A stretch of DNA of 64,000 nt from Apiotrichum sp. Y4204 (GCA_025531455.1 JAMYHL010000048.1:248001-312000), one strand, 5' to 3'. Numbered from the stretch's first letter, positions 43,171 through 55,628 are shown. The notes: generated by a model from the sequence alone, not told the origin. A program made the numbers and translations.

Positions 43171-46100
43171 ATGGCCGACGATCCGGCAACACTATGGAAT
43201 ATGGAGGAAGAAGAAGGTGGTAAGTACAGAAGCAGCCCACACAGCCGGCCGGTAGCGGAGAAAACCCAACCGAAATCACGGCGGCGGCGGTGGCATCGGT
43301 TGGTGGCCACTTCCATCAGCCGGCCACAGACGCTCCGCTCACAACCAACAACATTGATAATTGCGATCCACCCGACGCTAACCAATGCACCAGACCTCTG
43401 CCGCGTGTGCAGGAGCGAGGCAGAGGACTCGAAGCCGCTCATCTACCCATGCAAGTGCTCGGGGTCGGTGCGCTTTGTCCATTCAGATTGGTAAGTGTTT
43501 GCCACCACGGTGTGACCCGCGTCCCGCGCCACCTGATCACACGAGCGCAGGTCGGTGTGCTGACAACTTCCCCACAGCCTGCAGGAGTGGCTCTCACATA
43601 GCCGGAAGCGATACTGCGAGATCTGTGGCCACTACTACACATTCACGAAGGGTACGTGCAGAGCAACGCCGAGCCAGTGACAGTCAAGTCGCGGCACCGC
43701 CATGCGTCCACACATAGACTGACCAGCGCTCCAGTATATCCTTCCTCGCTTCCTTCCGCGATCCCCGTCGTGGTGTATGTCCGCCAGTCTCTGTTCGCTG
43801 TCGGCCGCATGGTATGGAGGATATTCCGCATATGCCTGGCGATTGTCAGCTGGCTTGTCTTCCTCCCCTTCATCACCATGCTCAGCCTGCGCGTGCTTCT
43901 AGCGGGTACAAACTATCTGTGAGTGAACAAGTTTAGAGATTGGAACTGACAGCTAGCACATCCCCGAGTCTCCAGTATGGCATCCATAACGCCATCCTCG
44001 ACAGCTACGCCGACCTAAACTCGACCTTCCGTCTCAATGAGACGAACTCCAACTCAACCGGTCGCCAGCGTGTGTTGACTGCCATCGCGACCAACAGCAC
44101 ATACAGCATTTCCCCATCGTTCATGACGCAGATGGCCGACGATGTGAAACAGTAAGTTGGAAAGTGCGTTCTCCAACTGACCACCCAGTTTGATGGCATT
44201 TGTGTTCCGTGGACAGATAGTCGCCATTTCCATTGCTGGGGGGCTTATCGGCCTGATATTGCTCCGTGAATGGATCGGCCAACTTGACTGGAACGCACGT
44301 CCGGTGGCTGAGGAGACGGAAGAGTTGCTCCCTGACGAGTGGGTGTTCCGCAATGGACAAGCGCTGCGTCTTACCGACGTTCTCGCACCCGCGTCCAATG
44401 CCGCCACCGTGGGGGAATCGGAACGCGGAGTCGACTTTGGGGATAATGGGGACAACGAGACGGTTGTCGACGCTCGTGATGATGAGCGTGGGGAAACACG
44501 TCACGAACTCGTCGGCCATCGCCCGTCTGCCCTTCATGTAGAGTACGCTGCACCTGAGCAGCTCGAGAACGGTGGGCGTGCACGGCTACCTTCTGTCGAA
44601 TTCGGCAACGAGCCCTCCAGCAACGAGATTCCGGACGAGTTTCCTCTGGAACTCTACAACAAGTCACCATGGACAGCGGACGTGCCAGTGGACGTTGTCG
44701 CCACGGAAGGTGGAGACCCAGGGCCATCTACCCGAAGGCATTGGCGTCGTGAGACCTTGGGAGCAAGTACAGCCGCCGATTCCGAGGTATCGGATACCCC
44801 ACAACCTGATCCACTGTGGTCATACCGGGACTCCGAACCGTCCATAGTCTCGGGCAGCGGAGGGGTTGAAAATCGCCGAGCGTCCGACCCTGGTCCTGGA
44901 CCACGCACTCTCAAACGCCGCACCACTAATGAAGAAGCCCATGCCGTTCACGGCGTCCGCGACGACGCAGATCGCGACGATCGCCTGGGTCACAGGCCGC
45001 CAACCCCAGGAGGCGCGTTTGGCAGGCGTATTCCCGCCGCTGAGCCCTGGGAGCGGCCGCCGCTGTTTTATCCCGCAGATGACACTGATGATGGCAACCA
45101 GACCAATCCCAATACACCCCCGCAACCAGGATCTGAGTCCGAGGCGGAAACGATCCACGATCGAGCAGGACTGCGCCTCCCCCTTGTCGAGTTGGCCCGC
45201 ACCGACACCGAACTGGAAGATTTGGATACAGACGGCGATCCGGAGGGAGACGGGGATGTTGATGGAGATGGCGAGGGAGAAGGCGACGGAGACCATGATG
45301 TCCACGGAGAGGATGAGCCATTGCTACGCGCTGCTCCTCCTGAGCAGCCTGAACAGGTTCTCCAAATGGAGCTGGTTGGCCTCGACGCTATGGGGATGGA
45401 AATGAATCCAGAGGATGACGATGAACACCCGCTGGACGCTGAGGACTGGGATGGGATTTTTGAAGTCATTGGCTTCATTGGGCCCCTCACCGGTCTGCTA
45501 TACAACGTGAGTTCAAGGTGCAATATCAATACTGAGTCTCAGCATGTCTTTGTTAGCATAGCGATGACCTGTACATTACTCCTCCTCGTTGGTCTTCCGG
45601 TCACCATCGGCAAGATGGTGCTGATTTGGACCGACGTTCGGATGATCGCCAACGTCGTCTTGGGATTGATACGCCTCACCGCAGTTGCAGTAGACATCGT
45701 TCTTGACATTGTGACCTCGGTTGTGCGTAACGCCCTTATCATCCCATTCAAGGTTGCCGAACCTGCGGTCGAATGGGTCACTTCAGCTGTGGACCTGCCT
45801 GAACTCAACCTCAACCCGGCTCATCTCTCGAATCTTCTGTTTGGCCACTCAGAGCAGATTCTCTCCACAAACAACGCAGAGCTCCCTCCGGTCGTGCACA
45901 CCGTCTCCGGTCCGGTCCTCAATGCCTTTGAGCTTCTCGGCCAGTGGTCGTACAAGTATTATAAGCTTGTCCGTCTCGCCAATATCAGCATTGCTGGGTC
46001 ATCGGATGTGGTCGACCAGTTCATGTGCCTCATGCTCGGCTATTCGTGCATGGTGGGATCGATCGTCGCTGTGGCCATCGCAGACGCCGCCAACTTTGTT

Positions 46101-48137
46101 CACCTATCGGAACCCGTTGTGGAACGAGCCCGAAGTCTCGCAATGTTCCTAAAGGTAGTGTTCTTCATGACCTTGGAGATCGTCATCTTTCCACTCTTTG
46201 TGGGCTTGGTCATGGACGCCTCGACCCTCCTCCTCGTTGGCTGCACCGTGGAGAGCAAGCTCGAGCGGGTGGCGCTCCACCCCTTTGGCACCCTCTTCGT
46301 CGCATGGCTGGTTGGTACCATTTTCATGTTCTCATTCGCGACGTTCCTCGCACACTTGCGTACCATGTGCCGTCGTGGTGCCTTGTACTTTATCCGAGAC
46401 CCGTCCGACCCCTCGCACTCCCCCATCAAGGATATCATCGATCGGCCAGCCATGACCCAGCTCCCCCGCCTTGCCACATCGGCGGTCATGTACTCGATAA
46501 TTGCCTTCTCCGTCTGTGGCGCCATTCCCACATTAATTGTTGGCCTATCGAGCATTGGCCTGTTCAAGAAGAACTTCCTTCCGCTCCGACTCGACCAGCG
46601 GCCTCTGTCCTCCATACCATTTGACCTCTTGTTCCTTCATCTGATTCTTCCGCCTTCATGGGAAAGCCTGAGGGTGGATCATCGTCTGAAGAAGGGGCTT
46701 GCCTTGTGGTGGAACTTCACTGTTCGTTCCCTCGACTTGTCCTCGCTCATACTGGGCGTGGAGACTCCGCGCCAGCCTCAGACCAGGTCTGTGCAATTGG
46801 CTTGGCTTGTCACGGACGCGATTTGCCAATCTGTCTTCGGCCGTTACGACAACCGAGCTACCTCCGCCCGAGTGCCCAGCAACGACCGTGTTGAGCTGTT
46901 GCCTTTAACTGAGGGAGCGCGCGAAGCGATGTTCATTCCGCTTGATCACAAGGGTGCTCCCAAGACTGAAGTCGACGAACTCCGCCTACTTCGGCAGGAT
47001 CGCGCCGCACGTCGTGCTGGTCGCAATCCTATGAAGGACTACACCGTTATTCAACTCCCTGACTACTGGCGGACTCGCATACACGTCCTTTTAGGTGTGG
47101 GGCTTGCATCTGCATCCCTCCTCGTTGCGGCCGTTTTCTTCATCCCACTGGCGGTGGGACGGCTTGCAACGTCATTCTTCTTTGTAGCTCCTGTCTTTGA
47201 CGGATACAGCTGGGTGAGTGCTTCCCGCCAAACGTGATGCTTACAGCTCAGCTCATGGGCACATATGTGTGCTGGGCATCGTTTTCCCTCGGACAGAGCA
47301 CACGCAAGCGAATCATCCAGTACGGTCGTGCCGCCCGCCTTCGTCGCTCTGGCACGTCGACTCGCTTCAAACGTGCTGTCCTCGCATACCTGACTCAGAC
47401 GTATTCCGTTCTTGCCCTCTACGTTGTCCTGCCTTTCCTGGTTGGGTTCAACTTTGAGCTTTACATTTCGCTCCCTGTGCGGTACGGATTCTCAAGTGAT
47501 CTCACGCCTGTGCTGCACGTATGGGATGCTTGGGCGATGGGCGCAGCGCTTATCTCGGTTTACGTCGGAGCGGTAGGATTCATGGGTCACGATGAGCGTG
47601 CAGGACACCACGTCCTGCCTCGCGGGCAGAGGTTCAGGGATTCGTTCAGACAACCGATGCGTCAAAAGTTCCGCTTCCTCAACTCATTCTTTCTGCCGCT
47701 TGCGCTGGCTCTCACCCTGCCAATCGTGATACCGTGGTGCGCGTTCTTGAGCGCATTCATGGCCCTCAAACTCATGGGCGCACCTGTCCCCCTTGTCGAC
47801 TACACTTGGCTCTGTGAGTGTGTCAACTTGACAGTTTTTTGCTCTATGTGTCTCTGCTAACATCGCAGTCCGCATGTCATATCCCCTGTGGTCGTGTTTA
47901 TTCGTCGTGATCTTCTCATGGCAGCGCATCAAGGTCGCGCTGGGCCAGATCCGACAGTGGATGATTGACGCAGAGTACGTGCTCGAGGAGCGCGTGGAGA
48001 ACTACGAACCGCAGCCGGAGGATGAGGCCAACGAGGCGCTTGTTAAGGACGCCGATATTCCGGTCGCGCTGGCGATGGAAGGGAATGAATGGGAGGCGGA
48101 CGAGTGGGAGGATTTGGGCGAAGTCGAGGCTGCCTGA
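43171..48137 (+). CDS. DOA10: Doa10/Ssm4 RING-CH E3 ubiquitin ligase of the ER membrane
   Basis: Start at 43171 (MADDPATLWNMEEEEG). The N-terminal RING-CH domain reads LCRVCRSEAEDSKPLIYPCK, CSGSVRFVHSD, then across an intron CLQEWLSHSRKRYCEICGHY. This gives C-x2-C, C-x-C, H-x2-C and C-x2-C zinc ligands. Many membrane segments follow (VVYVRQSLFAVGRMVWRIF; IVSWLVFLPFITMLSLRVLL; IVAISIAGGLIGLILL; LGVGLASASLLVAAVFFIPL; and others). Between the early and later segments lies a long cytosolic insert, very acidic near 45.2-45.4 kb. The total is roughly 1,500 residues, close to family size, ending in an acidic tail (WEADEWEDLGEVEAA). Known function: ER-associated degradation of membrane and cytosolic substrates with Ubc6/Ubc7. 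The TD-like core (IFEVIGFIGPLTGLLYNV) is present. Introns are few but clear. Confidence 0.9.
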
Positions 48138-48623
48138 GCCAATGTGCGCAGATGAGATGCTCGACAATGGCGGCAAAGAGTAGTAGTGAAACCCCAACCC
48201 TGCATAGAATTGTATACCCTCCCATCCTATTATGTATCCCATCCACATAGTCGAAAGGAGTGATCCTGTCGAGCTCTCATGATCTATTACTACTTGTCTG
48301 GCCTGTTCTGCACAGGAAATCTTGGGATGCCTTGGGAGGTTCCGTGAGACCGTGGAAGGCTTAAACGCGCTTGAACAAACGACAGGCGCCCTGCGCCCAA
48401 GATGGAACCTGGCAACTCGTTAGGGCGCAGTGCCAGCCACCGAACGTCTTATCCCGCCCTGGAGCCTCTCAGACACACAATCCGTGTGCCGTACAATCCA
48501 CTGCAACGAATCGCCATCGACAACTGTAGCGGTGATCATGGTGACAGAAACGTGCAAGATTGATTTGATACAGTACAACTACCAGGTGATTACGACGCCC
48601 TCCTCCGTCGGCGCTTAGTGCGC
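48138..48623. other. Convergent intergenic region, DOA10 / amino acid permease
   Basis: 486 bases, no gene seen; expected to hold both transcript ends. Confidence 0.6.
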
Positions 48624-50877
48624 TTACTGCGTGATCATACGCCATGCCTTGCCGTACCACGTCTTTGGTTCCGGCTCCTCGGTGATGTCCCACGGGTTGA
48701 TAATGTTGGATGTAAGGTCCGCCTCGGCTGGGTCCACCATCTGCTATCAGTGTGGGCGCTCGCGGTGAGACTTGCCTTTGACCGCTTGATGACCTTGTAG
48801 GCGATGTAGGGGACGAGATAGAGTACGAAGCCTGGCATGAGCGACGGCTCACAGACATGCACTCACTAATGTATGATGCAACAAAGTCGGGGCCGTTCCA
48901 TCTGCCCTTCAAGAAGACGGGGAAGCCTTTGAAGAGACATACGATGGCGCTAAAGATGACCGCAAACCACGCAGCCCATGGCTGGAAGCGGCCGTACCAC
49001 ACGAGCGTACGCCTGCTAATGTCCTGCACTTTCATGGCCTTGTGGAAGCGGAGGTATACGAGGGCGAGGAGGCCTAAGGTCAGCAGTGAGGTCTGCAGCG
49101 CCGCACTCACCCCAGTTGAGGATGTTGTTGAGGGAAATCAGGCTTTGCAGCCAAGAGAACGCCTGTGGCGCACCGCCCTTGCCGGCAGAAAGGAAGCCCA
49201 GTAGGCCCAGTGGGGCAGAGCACAAGACGGCGTAGATGGGCACGCCCCAGCGGTTCGTTTTGGCAATGAATCGCGGCGCTTGGCCTGTGAGGGCAAGTCC
49301 GCGGAGTGTACGCGCGGCGATGTAAAGGTAGGTGTTGCCTGCTGAGAGCGCGGAGGTAATGATGGCGGCGTTGATGATCGAGGGCAGAGCACGGATGCCG
49401 GCGGTCTTGATGGCAATCACCCATGGCGAGGAACTTGCGTTTCCTGCACCGTTGACCAGGTCCGGGTGGTTGTACGGCACACTGCGAGATTAGCTGGGCT
49501 CGTTAAGCGTGACCGAGACTCACACCATGCCAATCATCAGTGAGCCACCAACGTCTGTTCTGTCAGTGTGGTCCTGTATCCGCGCTTACAAAAGAAGAGC
49601 TGCCGATATACAAACAGCCGCACGTTCTTGGGGATCTGTCGGGATGGGTTTTGGGCCTCTGCTCCGGCCTGTAGATTAGCATAATTCTTAGCTCAGCATA
49701 TCAATCTCACCAAGACAATGACTTCTGATCCACCGTACGCGAATGCCGCATTAGTGAGAGAGCTGTGGTCAGTCAACCGCATGTCCTCTCAGCGTACTAG
49801 AAGAATCCAAGGAATTGACCGAGCGATCCTTGGATGCCATTGAACTGGTTAAATGCACCGGGATTGCGCCAGTACTCAAAACCGCGGCGGTGTCGGTCCG
49901 GGGCACCTCCCAGGGTGATGACGAGGCTGCATATCATCAAGCTGTGAGATAAGAATGGGCTCGGTGGCTCAGGGTACGGGACCGTGCACTTACCCGACGA
50001 GCGTTATGACCTTGATACAGGCCGTAGCCACCTCGGCCTCTCCAAACCAGCGAACAGGCAACGAGTTGAACGTGTAGATGACGACAAGCGAGATGGCAAT
50101 CCACACGGCGGCACTGACGCTCGTTATCCAGTATCCGACGAGGATCGAAATGGCGGTCACTTCAACTCCTACGGAGATGGCCATGTTCAGCCAGTCTGAT
50201 GTCAGCGAATGTCCACATTCGCGTTCCTACAAGTCCAGCCAATGGTAAACCCAACCGCTGGGTCGACAAAGCGTGTCCCTATGCCAGGGAATGTCGCATC
50301 GACGGGATACTGCGCGCGTGAGCACCACACACGTTTTGAGCAGAGAGTGTCTAATATGCACTTTGGTAATGATCTCGCCGATGGATTGTATCTGGTTGTC
50401 AGCCGCACTTCATCATCAACCCGTCAGATACACTCACCACACACCAGACCAGAGTACCGGTGATGGCAAAAGCGAGGAGAATGCCTGCTGGTCCGGCTGC
50501 CGCAAGCGATTGGCCGATACCCACGAACAGACCTGGTGGCGTCAGCCGCCTGCGACGCTAATCATGGCAGGTTTTACTCACCGACACCAATGCCGCCTCC
50601 GAATCCGATAAATGTAATGTGCCGGGATGTGAGTGCGCGCTGTAGACCACCTTCCTCTGGATGTCAGTCGGTACGCGCGCGTGTCAGCCCTACGTGGATC
50701 GTTGAAAGCCCCGCTATGCCCCTCGACTGCATGGTCATAGCTCTTGTGCTCGACGTGGGCATGTGGGTTCATGAACTCGGACGTGTCTCCGAGACTGATA
50801 TCGCCCAAACTCTTCTCCCCAAAGTCGTCGTGCGCATCTCGCTTGCCATTCCCAGTGGTGTCACTCGGCGTCGCCAT
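48624..50877 (-). CDS. Amino acid permease, AAT/YAT family
   Basis: Plasma-membrane amino acid/proton symporter type with 12 expected membrane segments. Start at 50877 (MATPSDTTGNGKRDAHDDFG), giving a long cytosolic N-terminus. After the first intron comes LTSRHITFIGFGGGIGVG, matching the family start of TM1 (RH..MI..GG.IGTGLF). Later exons give GTRFVDPAVGFTIGWTY, WITSVSAAVWIAISLVVIYT, PVRWFGEAEVATACIKVITL and VIAIKTAGIRALPSIINAAI. Then NTYLYIAARTLRGLALTGQA (the family motif S..YI..RTL..LA..G.AP), FVASYI and PGFVLYLVPYIAYKVIKRSK. The C-terminus is PEPKTWYGKAWRMITQ. About ten short introns. Substrate cannot be read from sequence. The upstream leader is full of GATT repeats. Confidence 0.88.
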
Positions 50878-50941
50878 CCTGCTCGTCGAGGTAGCTCCTG
50901 TGGATTGGCGTTGATGTTGAACGACAGATCGGGACGATTGA

Positions 50942-51052
50942 TTGAGCGGTGAGATTGTTTGATTGTTTGACTGATTGTTTGGTTGATTGATTGATTGATT
51001 GATAGACTGTCTGACTGATTGATTGATTGATTGCTGTCTCCTCGATTGATTG
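50942..51052. repeat. GATT-rich tetranucleotide repeat in the permease leader
   Basis: Interrupted runs of GATT/TTGATTGA with several CTGT interruptions, 65-175 bases upstream of the permease start. On the coding strand this is an AATC-rich leader. Confidence 0.9.
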
Positions 51053-51557
51053 ATTGGATTGCGGATCGGTCGCTTGGGACAGATGGGATGTGTGAGGGTG
51101 GTAGGGCTGGGGGAGGGGGAGTGGGCAATGAACGTGGGTTTGGGTTGTGGTTGGTTGGTCGCTTGGTTGGTTGCGTACTGGTTGTGGGTTGTGTGTGGGT
51201 TTGGGATGGCAAACTGTGGACCAATACAATAGTATAGAAAAAAAGAGGAGGAGCGACGACTCTTACTTTTGGTTGGCAGAGAGAGCAGCAAGCGAAGCGA
51301 AGAAGGAGGCTCTTGGAGAAGAGAGAGAGACAGAAAAGAGACAAGCGGTTGGGACTGGAGCGGATCAGGAGCGGGGACGACGGGCGGCGGGCAAGTGGGG
51401 ATCCCACGGGGGGCAGACCCACAGCCCAGGCCAAGGCAGCGCTGATCAGGAACGGGCGCGCGGGGCACAACAAGGGGCGGATCAGCCAGGGGGATCAGCC
51501 AGGGGGGGGGGAAGATCAGCCAGGTCAGTTGATCCAAACAAGGTTTCACCCCACTGC

Positions 51558-51569
51558 ACGTGACGTCAT
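51558..51569. promoter_or_regulatory. Overlapping E-box and CRE (CACGTGACGTCA)
   Basis: CACGTG and TGACGTCA overlap by two bases, about 680 bases upstream of the permease. Possible bHLH and bZIP sites. Confidence 0.35.
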
Positions 51570-53060
51570 TTCACAGAGCCTGTGAGCGCCTGTTGGCCAT
51601 CGGCCAAGTACCCAAACTCCGTGTCGGGGGGACGGGTACCAGCCGGCAGCTCTTCTTGCTAGCTTGCCAGACGGTTGCAAGCTGCCATTGTTACTCTCCT
51701 CGCTGGCCATCTTTGCATCTTTGTCACTTGCATGGCACGCGCGTGCACGGCTTGCCCTCTCGCAGATCCCGTGATACTGTGATCTTGTGATGGCCATGAC
51801 GGGCCATTCTCAACCAAGCTAATCAAATGGAATCAGTCGTTCCAGACCGGCTAGCTGCTCGCACCCAGCACTCCACCGAACGGTCTCCCTGGCAAGGCAT
51901 GTTTATCCCACGTTCCACACACCGACACAATTCCTCTTCTAGATCTCTCATTCCAACAAACCGGGTACTCACCAGCAACGCCGACCGTACATTGCCTATC
52001 CCTTTGCGGACCCACCGAAACTCTTTTGAGCCACGCTCCAGGCTGTACGGACACCTGCAGAAGGCATGTTGGTGTTGTTCACACATGTCGACCTATATTC
52101 CTTCTCATTGCGCCGTAACATCTCCTTCACTGAAAAAGCTCGCCCGCCTGGTATGCGGCGCGAAGTTTGATTGCGCACCCTCCCCCTCGTCGCCTTATTG
52201 ATATCATCAATTCTCACACTCGACGTGATTATCCAACTTTCACGTGCACTGACTCCTGACTAGGTATCACCTTTCCATCGTGGTTAGCCCATCTGCGCTC
52301 ATTTGTAGGACACCGAATGCAACGGCAATGCGGGTATTACTATAGTGTGTTGGTTGCCAGATTTTCGACCGGTTACCAAAACGTCCTGCGGGTCTCTCAA
52401 GATTGTGAAAACATCGAGGCGTGATGGGTCGTGCAAAAATCGCCATCGGAGGCTCGGATGCCTGTTGGGGGTCACGTTTCTCCCCCTGAAGTCTTTCGGC
52501 TCACGTTTGAGCCACTTCACTTCTGGCCCCTGCGCTCTGTAGGTGGTCTGGCACAGCGCTTGATACACACTCGGTTTTGTGACGCTGTTGTCTCTGTACC
52601 TCGCCATTGGTTACTCGACCGCAATCGCACTGGTCGCATCAAGTCCGTGTCCTCATTTCGAACGTCGATGCAGTAATTTCTGGGCCTCTAAAGTTGACAT
52701 TGGTGTTCTGGGAAGTCGATGATTGGAAGGCTGACAGCGCCCTAGCAACGATGCCTTCAGCTCGGCAGTTCGTCACATGGCGGAGTGGCGTTCACACCTG
52801 CAAGACCGGTGACAGTGGCGACGACTGTTGCACAAGGTATAGCGTGTGAGTACGAGAATGAAGGGGCGACCATAATGGTAGACAGGATGGGAAACGGAGC
52901 TGTTGAACGTGTCGAGACGCCTCTGTAAGAACTAATATGATAGCAGAGCAGTCATTGTACAGCCATCTTGCTACGAGGCTCTCTCCACTGATGACATACC
53001 GCCTACTTTGACATTACATCTTCAGCTGTGAAGATGAAGTCTGGCTGAGCAGCGTCGCCG

Positions 53061-53099
53061 TGTACTTTGGGCTTGCATTGTTCAGTGCAACAAAGTACA
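53061..53099. repeat. 39-base inverted repeat (hairpin)
   Basis: TGTACTTTG and CAAAGTACA pair perfectly as outer arms. TTGCA (53073-53077) and TGCAA (53086-53090) extend the pairing toward an eight-base loop, with a three-base bulge on one side. Confidence 0.8.
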
Positions 53100-55062
53100 C
53101 CGCACGAGGCACAGGTCCCCGACGATCACAAGGGTCAATAGAGGCCCAGAGGCTTAGAGGGCAATTCGGACATGCAGCCGACAGCTCCAACCACGACACA
53201 TGCTCCGCGTTCGGAAATGTCAGGGATGCGGTCGGCACCACACCGCACACAAAGTGCCACACGTGCTCTGCTTCTTGACTGCTCTGCCGCGAATCAGATA
53301 ACAATCGGATTTCCGATCTGCAAAAGCAGCGCACCCGGGATCCCGTAGTCCTCCGTCTTGACAATGTGACTTTGTATTACAAATACAGTACTGTACTAAC
53401 CCCAAGTCAGTGACTTTCCTGAACGCTGGCAAGTCTGCATTGTTGTGCATAGAGGCTCAACCTCACCTCTCACATGTACCTGAGAAACACGTGCCACGCA
53501 ACCTCATCTAGGACGCGCGTGGCGCTGACTTGAACAGGAAGCAAAGGATAATGGCCGGTACCCGCAATTCGCCTTCCTCTCCTGCACGATGATACCCTGA
53601 AAATTACCGAAACTCTTAACTGGTCAACTGAAAGGTGTTCTGGACTGCGAGCGCCTAGGAAAGGTAAGACAGATTGGCGTGAGTGCTACCGCAAACAATG
53701 GGAACGCCGACTGGGCAACATTTGGAGGCCACAGGATGTGGGAGCACATGGTATTATCCGTGATAAGATCAAAGCCGTGGAAGACAATGGCCCGGGCGCG
53801 CACGGCTACAGACACGACGGACACGCCTTCACCTGGGAACCAGAGGACAGTGCAACAACACCTGATCTAGTGTCGACAGGTGTCCCCGGCACCAAGGGCT
53901 CGCTTTGTTCTGGGCCAGTCTGAATGAACCATCCGCAGCAGACTTTCTTCACAGTGGTACTCACAAAACGTAGGTTTGCAAAACGTCAGACAAAAGGTAG
54001 GCAAGGCTATGTCTCAAGCACCTCGCGGACATCAGAGTAGGTCGCAGCGGAGGCAATGAACGCTGCTCTTGCTGACAACGGGTAAAGGACTGAATACTCG
54101 TAACGACAATGTTGAAACTGTGTTCATCAAAGTGGTCGACATCAGGCTGCCGACCATCAAGTTGGAGTGAATGATAGACGGTGACATGCAAGACCTGAGA
54201 CGGTGAGGGGCCGTTGAGATGGGCCACAGGGATTCAGGGTTGTGATAACCGAGGGTCAGTTGGAGCATCTTGAAGTCGATGAGACAATTGAGTAAGGCAA
54301 TGTAATCCCTGCATCCCTGATTACCGAGTGCAACATTTCTCGTACGGCCGTTGGTGATTGGCAGCGACTCGGCGGATCATGGGTAGATACCGGCCGATAA
54401 ACAGGACAGTCAAGGGTGGGCGGCGAGCTGGGATCGCAAAAGGGACAAGAACCCAGCCAAGTGCCAGAGTACAAAAGACAAGAATAAATGAACATGTGGT
54501 CTACAGTACATCAGGCACTGATGGGAAATAAAGGAAATCGCGGGGCAAGGGTCGGATAGATAAAAGAGTTCAAGTTGATATCACAACCTCGTCAGAAGCA
54601 GTCCTCTTGGCGCGCTGATGCATTGCCTGGGGCGGCGGTGGTGCGGAGGCGGATGCGGAATGCGGCAAGGTCCGGTGATCCGAGTAGCAGTGCAGTGTGG
54701 TGAGCAGCCGCGGAATATGCATGTCTGTGATATAGCGCGATGCCGGCGGTTGGCGGTAAGAGAGTTCACTATGCAACAGGCTGGCGTTCCCATGACCGCG
54801 CACCATGACCTTATGGTTTACGAAGGGCGCGAAGCGAGTCCGGATCCGTCAGATCGGGCATCCGAGCGGATCGGGACAATAGGAACAGGAACCACAGTCG
54901 ATAACCTGGTCGCACAAGTGGGGCCGACGAGGACAGGGGGATATTGTGTAACAGGCCGTCTCCAGGTTGACCGGCACACCGGCGGAAACCAGACACACAG
55001 GAGGACAGAATACCCAGAGGGCAACTCTGTCAGCATTGATGTTGGCGACGAAAACAAACTCA

Positions 55063-55070
55063 TATAAAAA
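55063..55070 (+). promoter_or_regulatory. TATA box of the cysteine-rich secreted protein gene
   Basis: TATAAAAA lies 79 bases upstream of the start codon, a typical spacing for an inducible fungal gene. Confidence 0.55.
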
Positions 55071-55148
55071 GAGAAGGTTGCGCTGTCCTCCTTTCTATAA
55101 CCATTGCGACTTGCCTCTCTTCTGTCCCAATCAGTTCCACACTGCACA

Positions 55149-55628
55149 ATGGTCGCGTTCAGCCTCGCCAAACTCTCGGCACTCTTCCTCCTCACGAGTG
55201 TGCTTGCCGCACCTCTCGATCTTGACCACAAGGGTGGTGGCTGCCCTCCGGGCAAAGTGCGCTGCTGCCCCGGTCGTCCTTGCATGTCCCAGGAAATGTG
55301 CAACCGTATCGATTGCGCGCGTCCGACTCCCACCCGTCTCCCGTGCACCACGAAATCGACGAAACCAACCCCCTCGCACCCCATCTGCAAGCCGTGCCCC
55401 CCTGGCCGGGTGTGCGCTGCAATCTGTATCCAGTGGGACGACGAGCGCAACACCTGGGCGGACGAGCCTACTGCCCCCATCAAGACCACAAAGACCACCA
55501 AGACCACCAAGACTACGAAGACCACGAAAACTGCTCGTCCTGTTACCACGAGCCGCGGACCATGCAAGCCTTGCAACGCGCCCCCCGGATCTTACTGCGC
55601 CGCCGTATGCATCCCTTGGGATGACTAG
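55149..55628 (+). CDS. Small secreted cysteine-rich protein with duplicated module and KTT linker
   Basis: Single exon of 159 residues. The signal peptide is MVAFSLAKLSALFLLTSVLA, with cleavage likely after LAA. The mature part has about 17 cysteines. An N-terminal unit reads GGCPPGKVRCCPGRPCMSQE. Then one module reads CKPCPPGRVCAAICIQWDDE and, after a linker of consecutive KTT triplets (about residues 120-137), a second reads CKPCNAPPGSYCAAVCIPWD followed by D and the stop. The two modules share C-K-P-C, PPG, C-A-A-x-C-I and W-D-D. The Thr/Lys linker is a plausible site of O-mannosylation. There is no GPI signal. It could be a wall-associated or effector-like secreted protein; I do not recognise a family. 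A TATA box 79 bases upstream suggests regulated expression. Confidence 0.85.
   Translation: MVAFSLAKLSALFLLTSVLAAPLDLDHKGGGCPPGKVRCCPGRPCMSQEMCNRIDCARPTPTRLPCTTKSTKPTPSHPICKPCPPGRVCAAICIQWDDERNTWADEPTAPIKTTKTTKTTKTTKTTKTARPVTTSRGPCKPCNAPPGSYCAAVCIPWDD

Larger units (their letters stand above)
50878..55148. other. Gene-poor 4.3 kb region
   Basis: No frame with family resemblance or a coherent exon series. It holds GATT repeats (50942-51052), a G/purine-rich stretch (51240-51520), CACGTGACGTCA (51558-51569), a 39-base hairpin (53061-53099) and a 12-base palindrome (53384-53395). Scattered short frames are rejected below. It could contain non-coding RNA genes or decayed sequence. Confidence 0.55.

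Noticed and set aside
51827..52201. 124-codon plus-strand frame in the gene-poor region
   Set aside because: The Ser/Arg/His-rich composition matches random translation of GC-rich DNA; no signal peptide or motif.
50878..55148. Possible LTR or DNA transposon remnant in the gene-poor region
   Set aside because: No long terminal repeats, transposase-like frame or long inverted repeats were seen. Only short palindromes are present.
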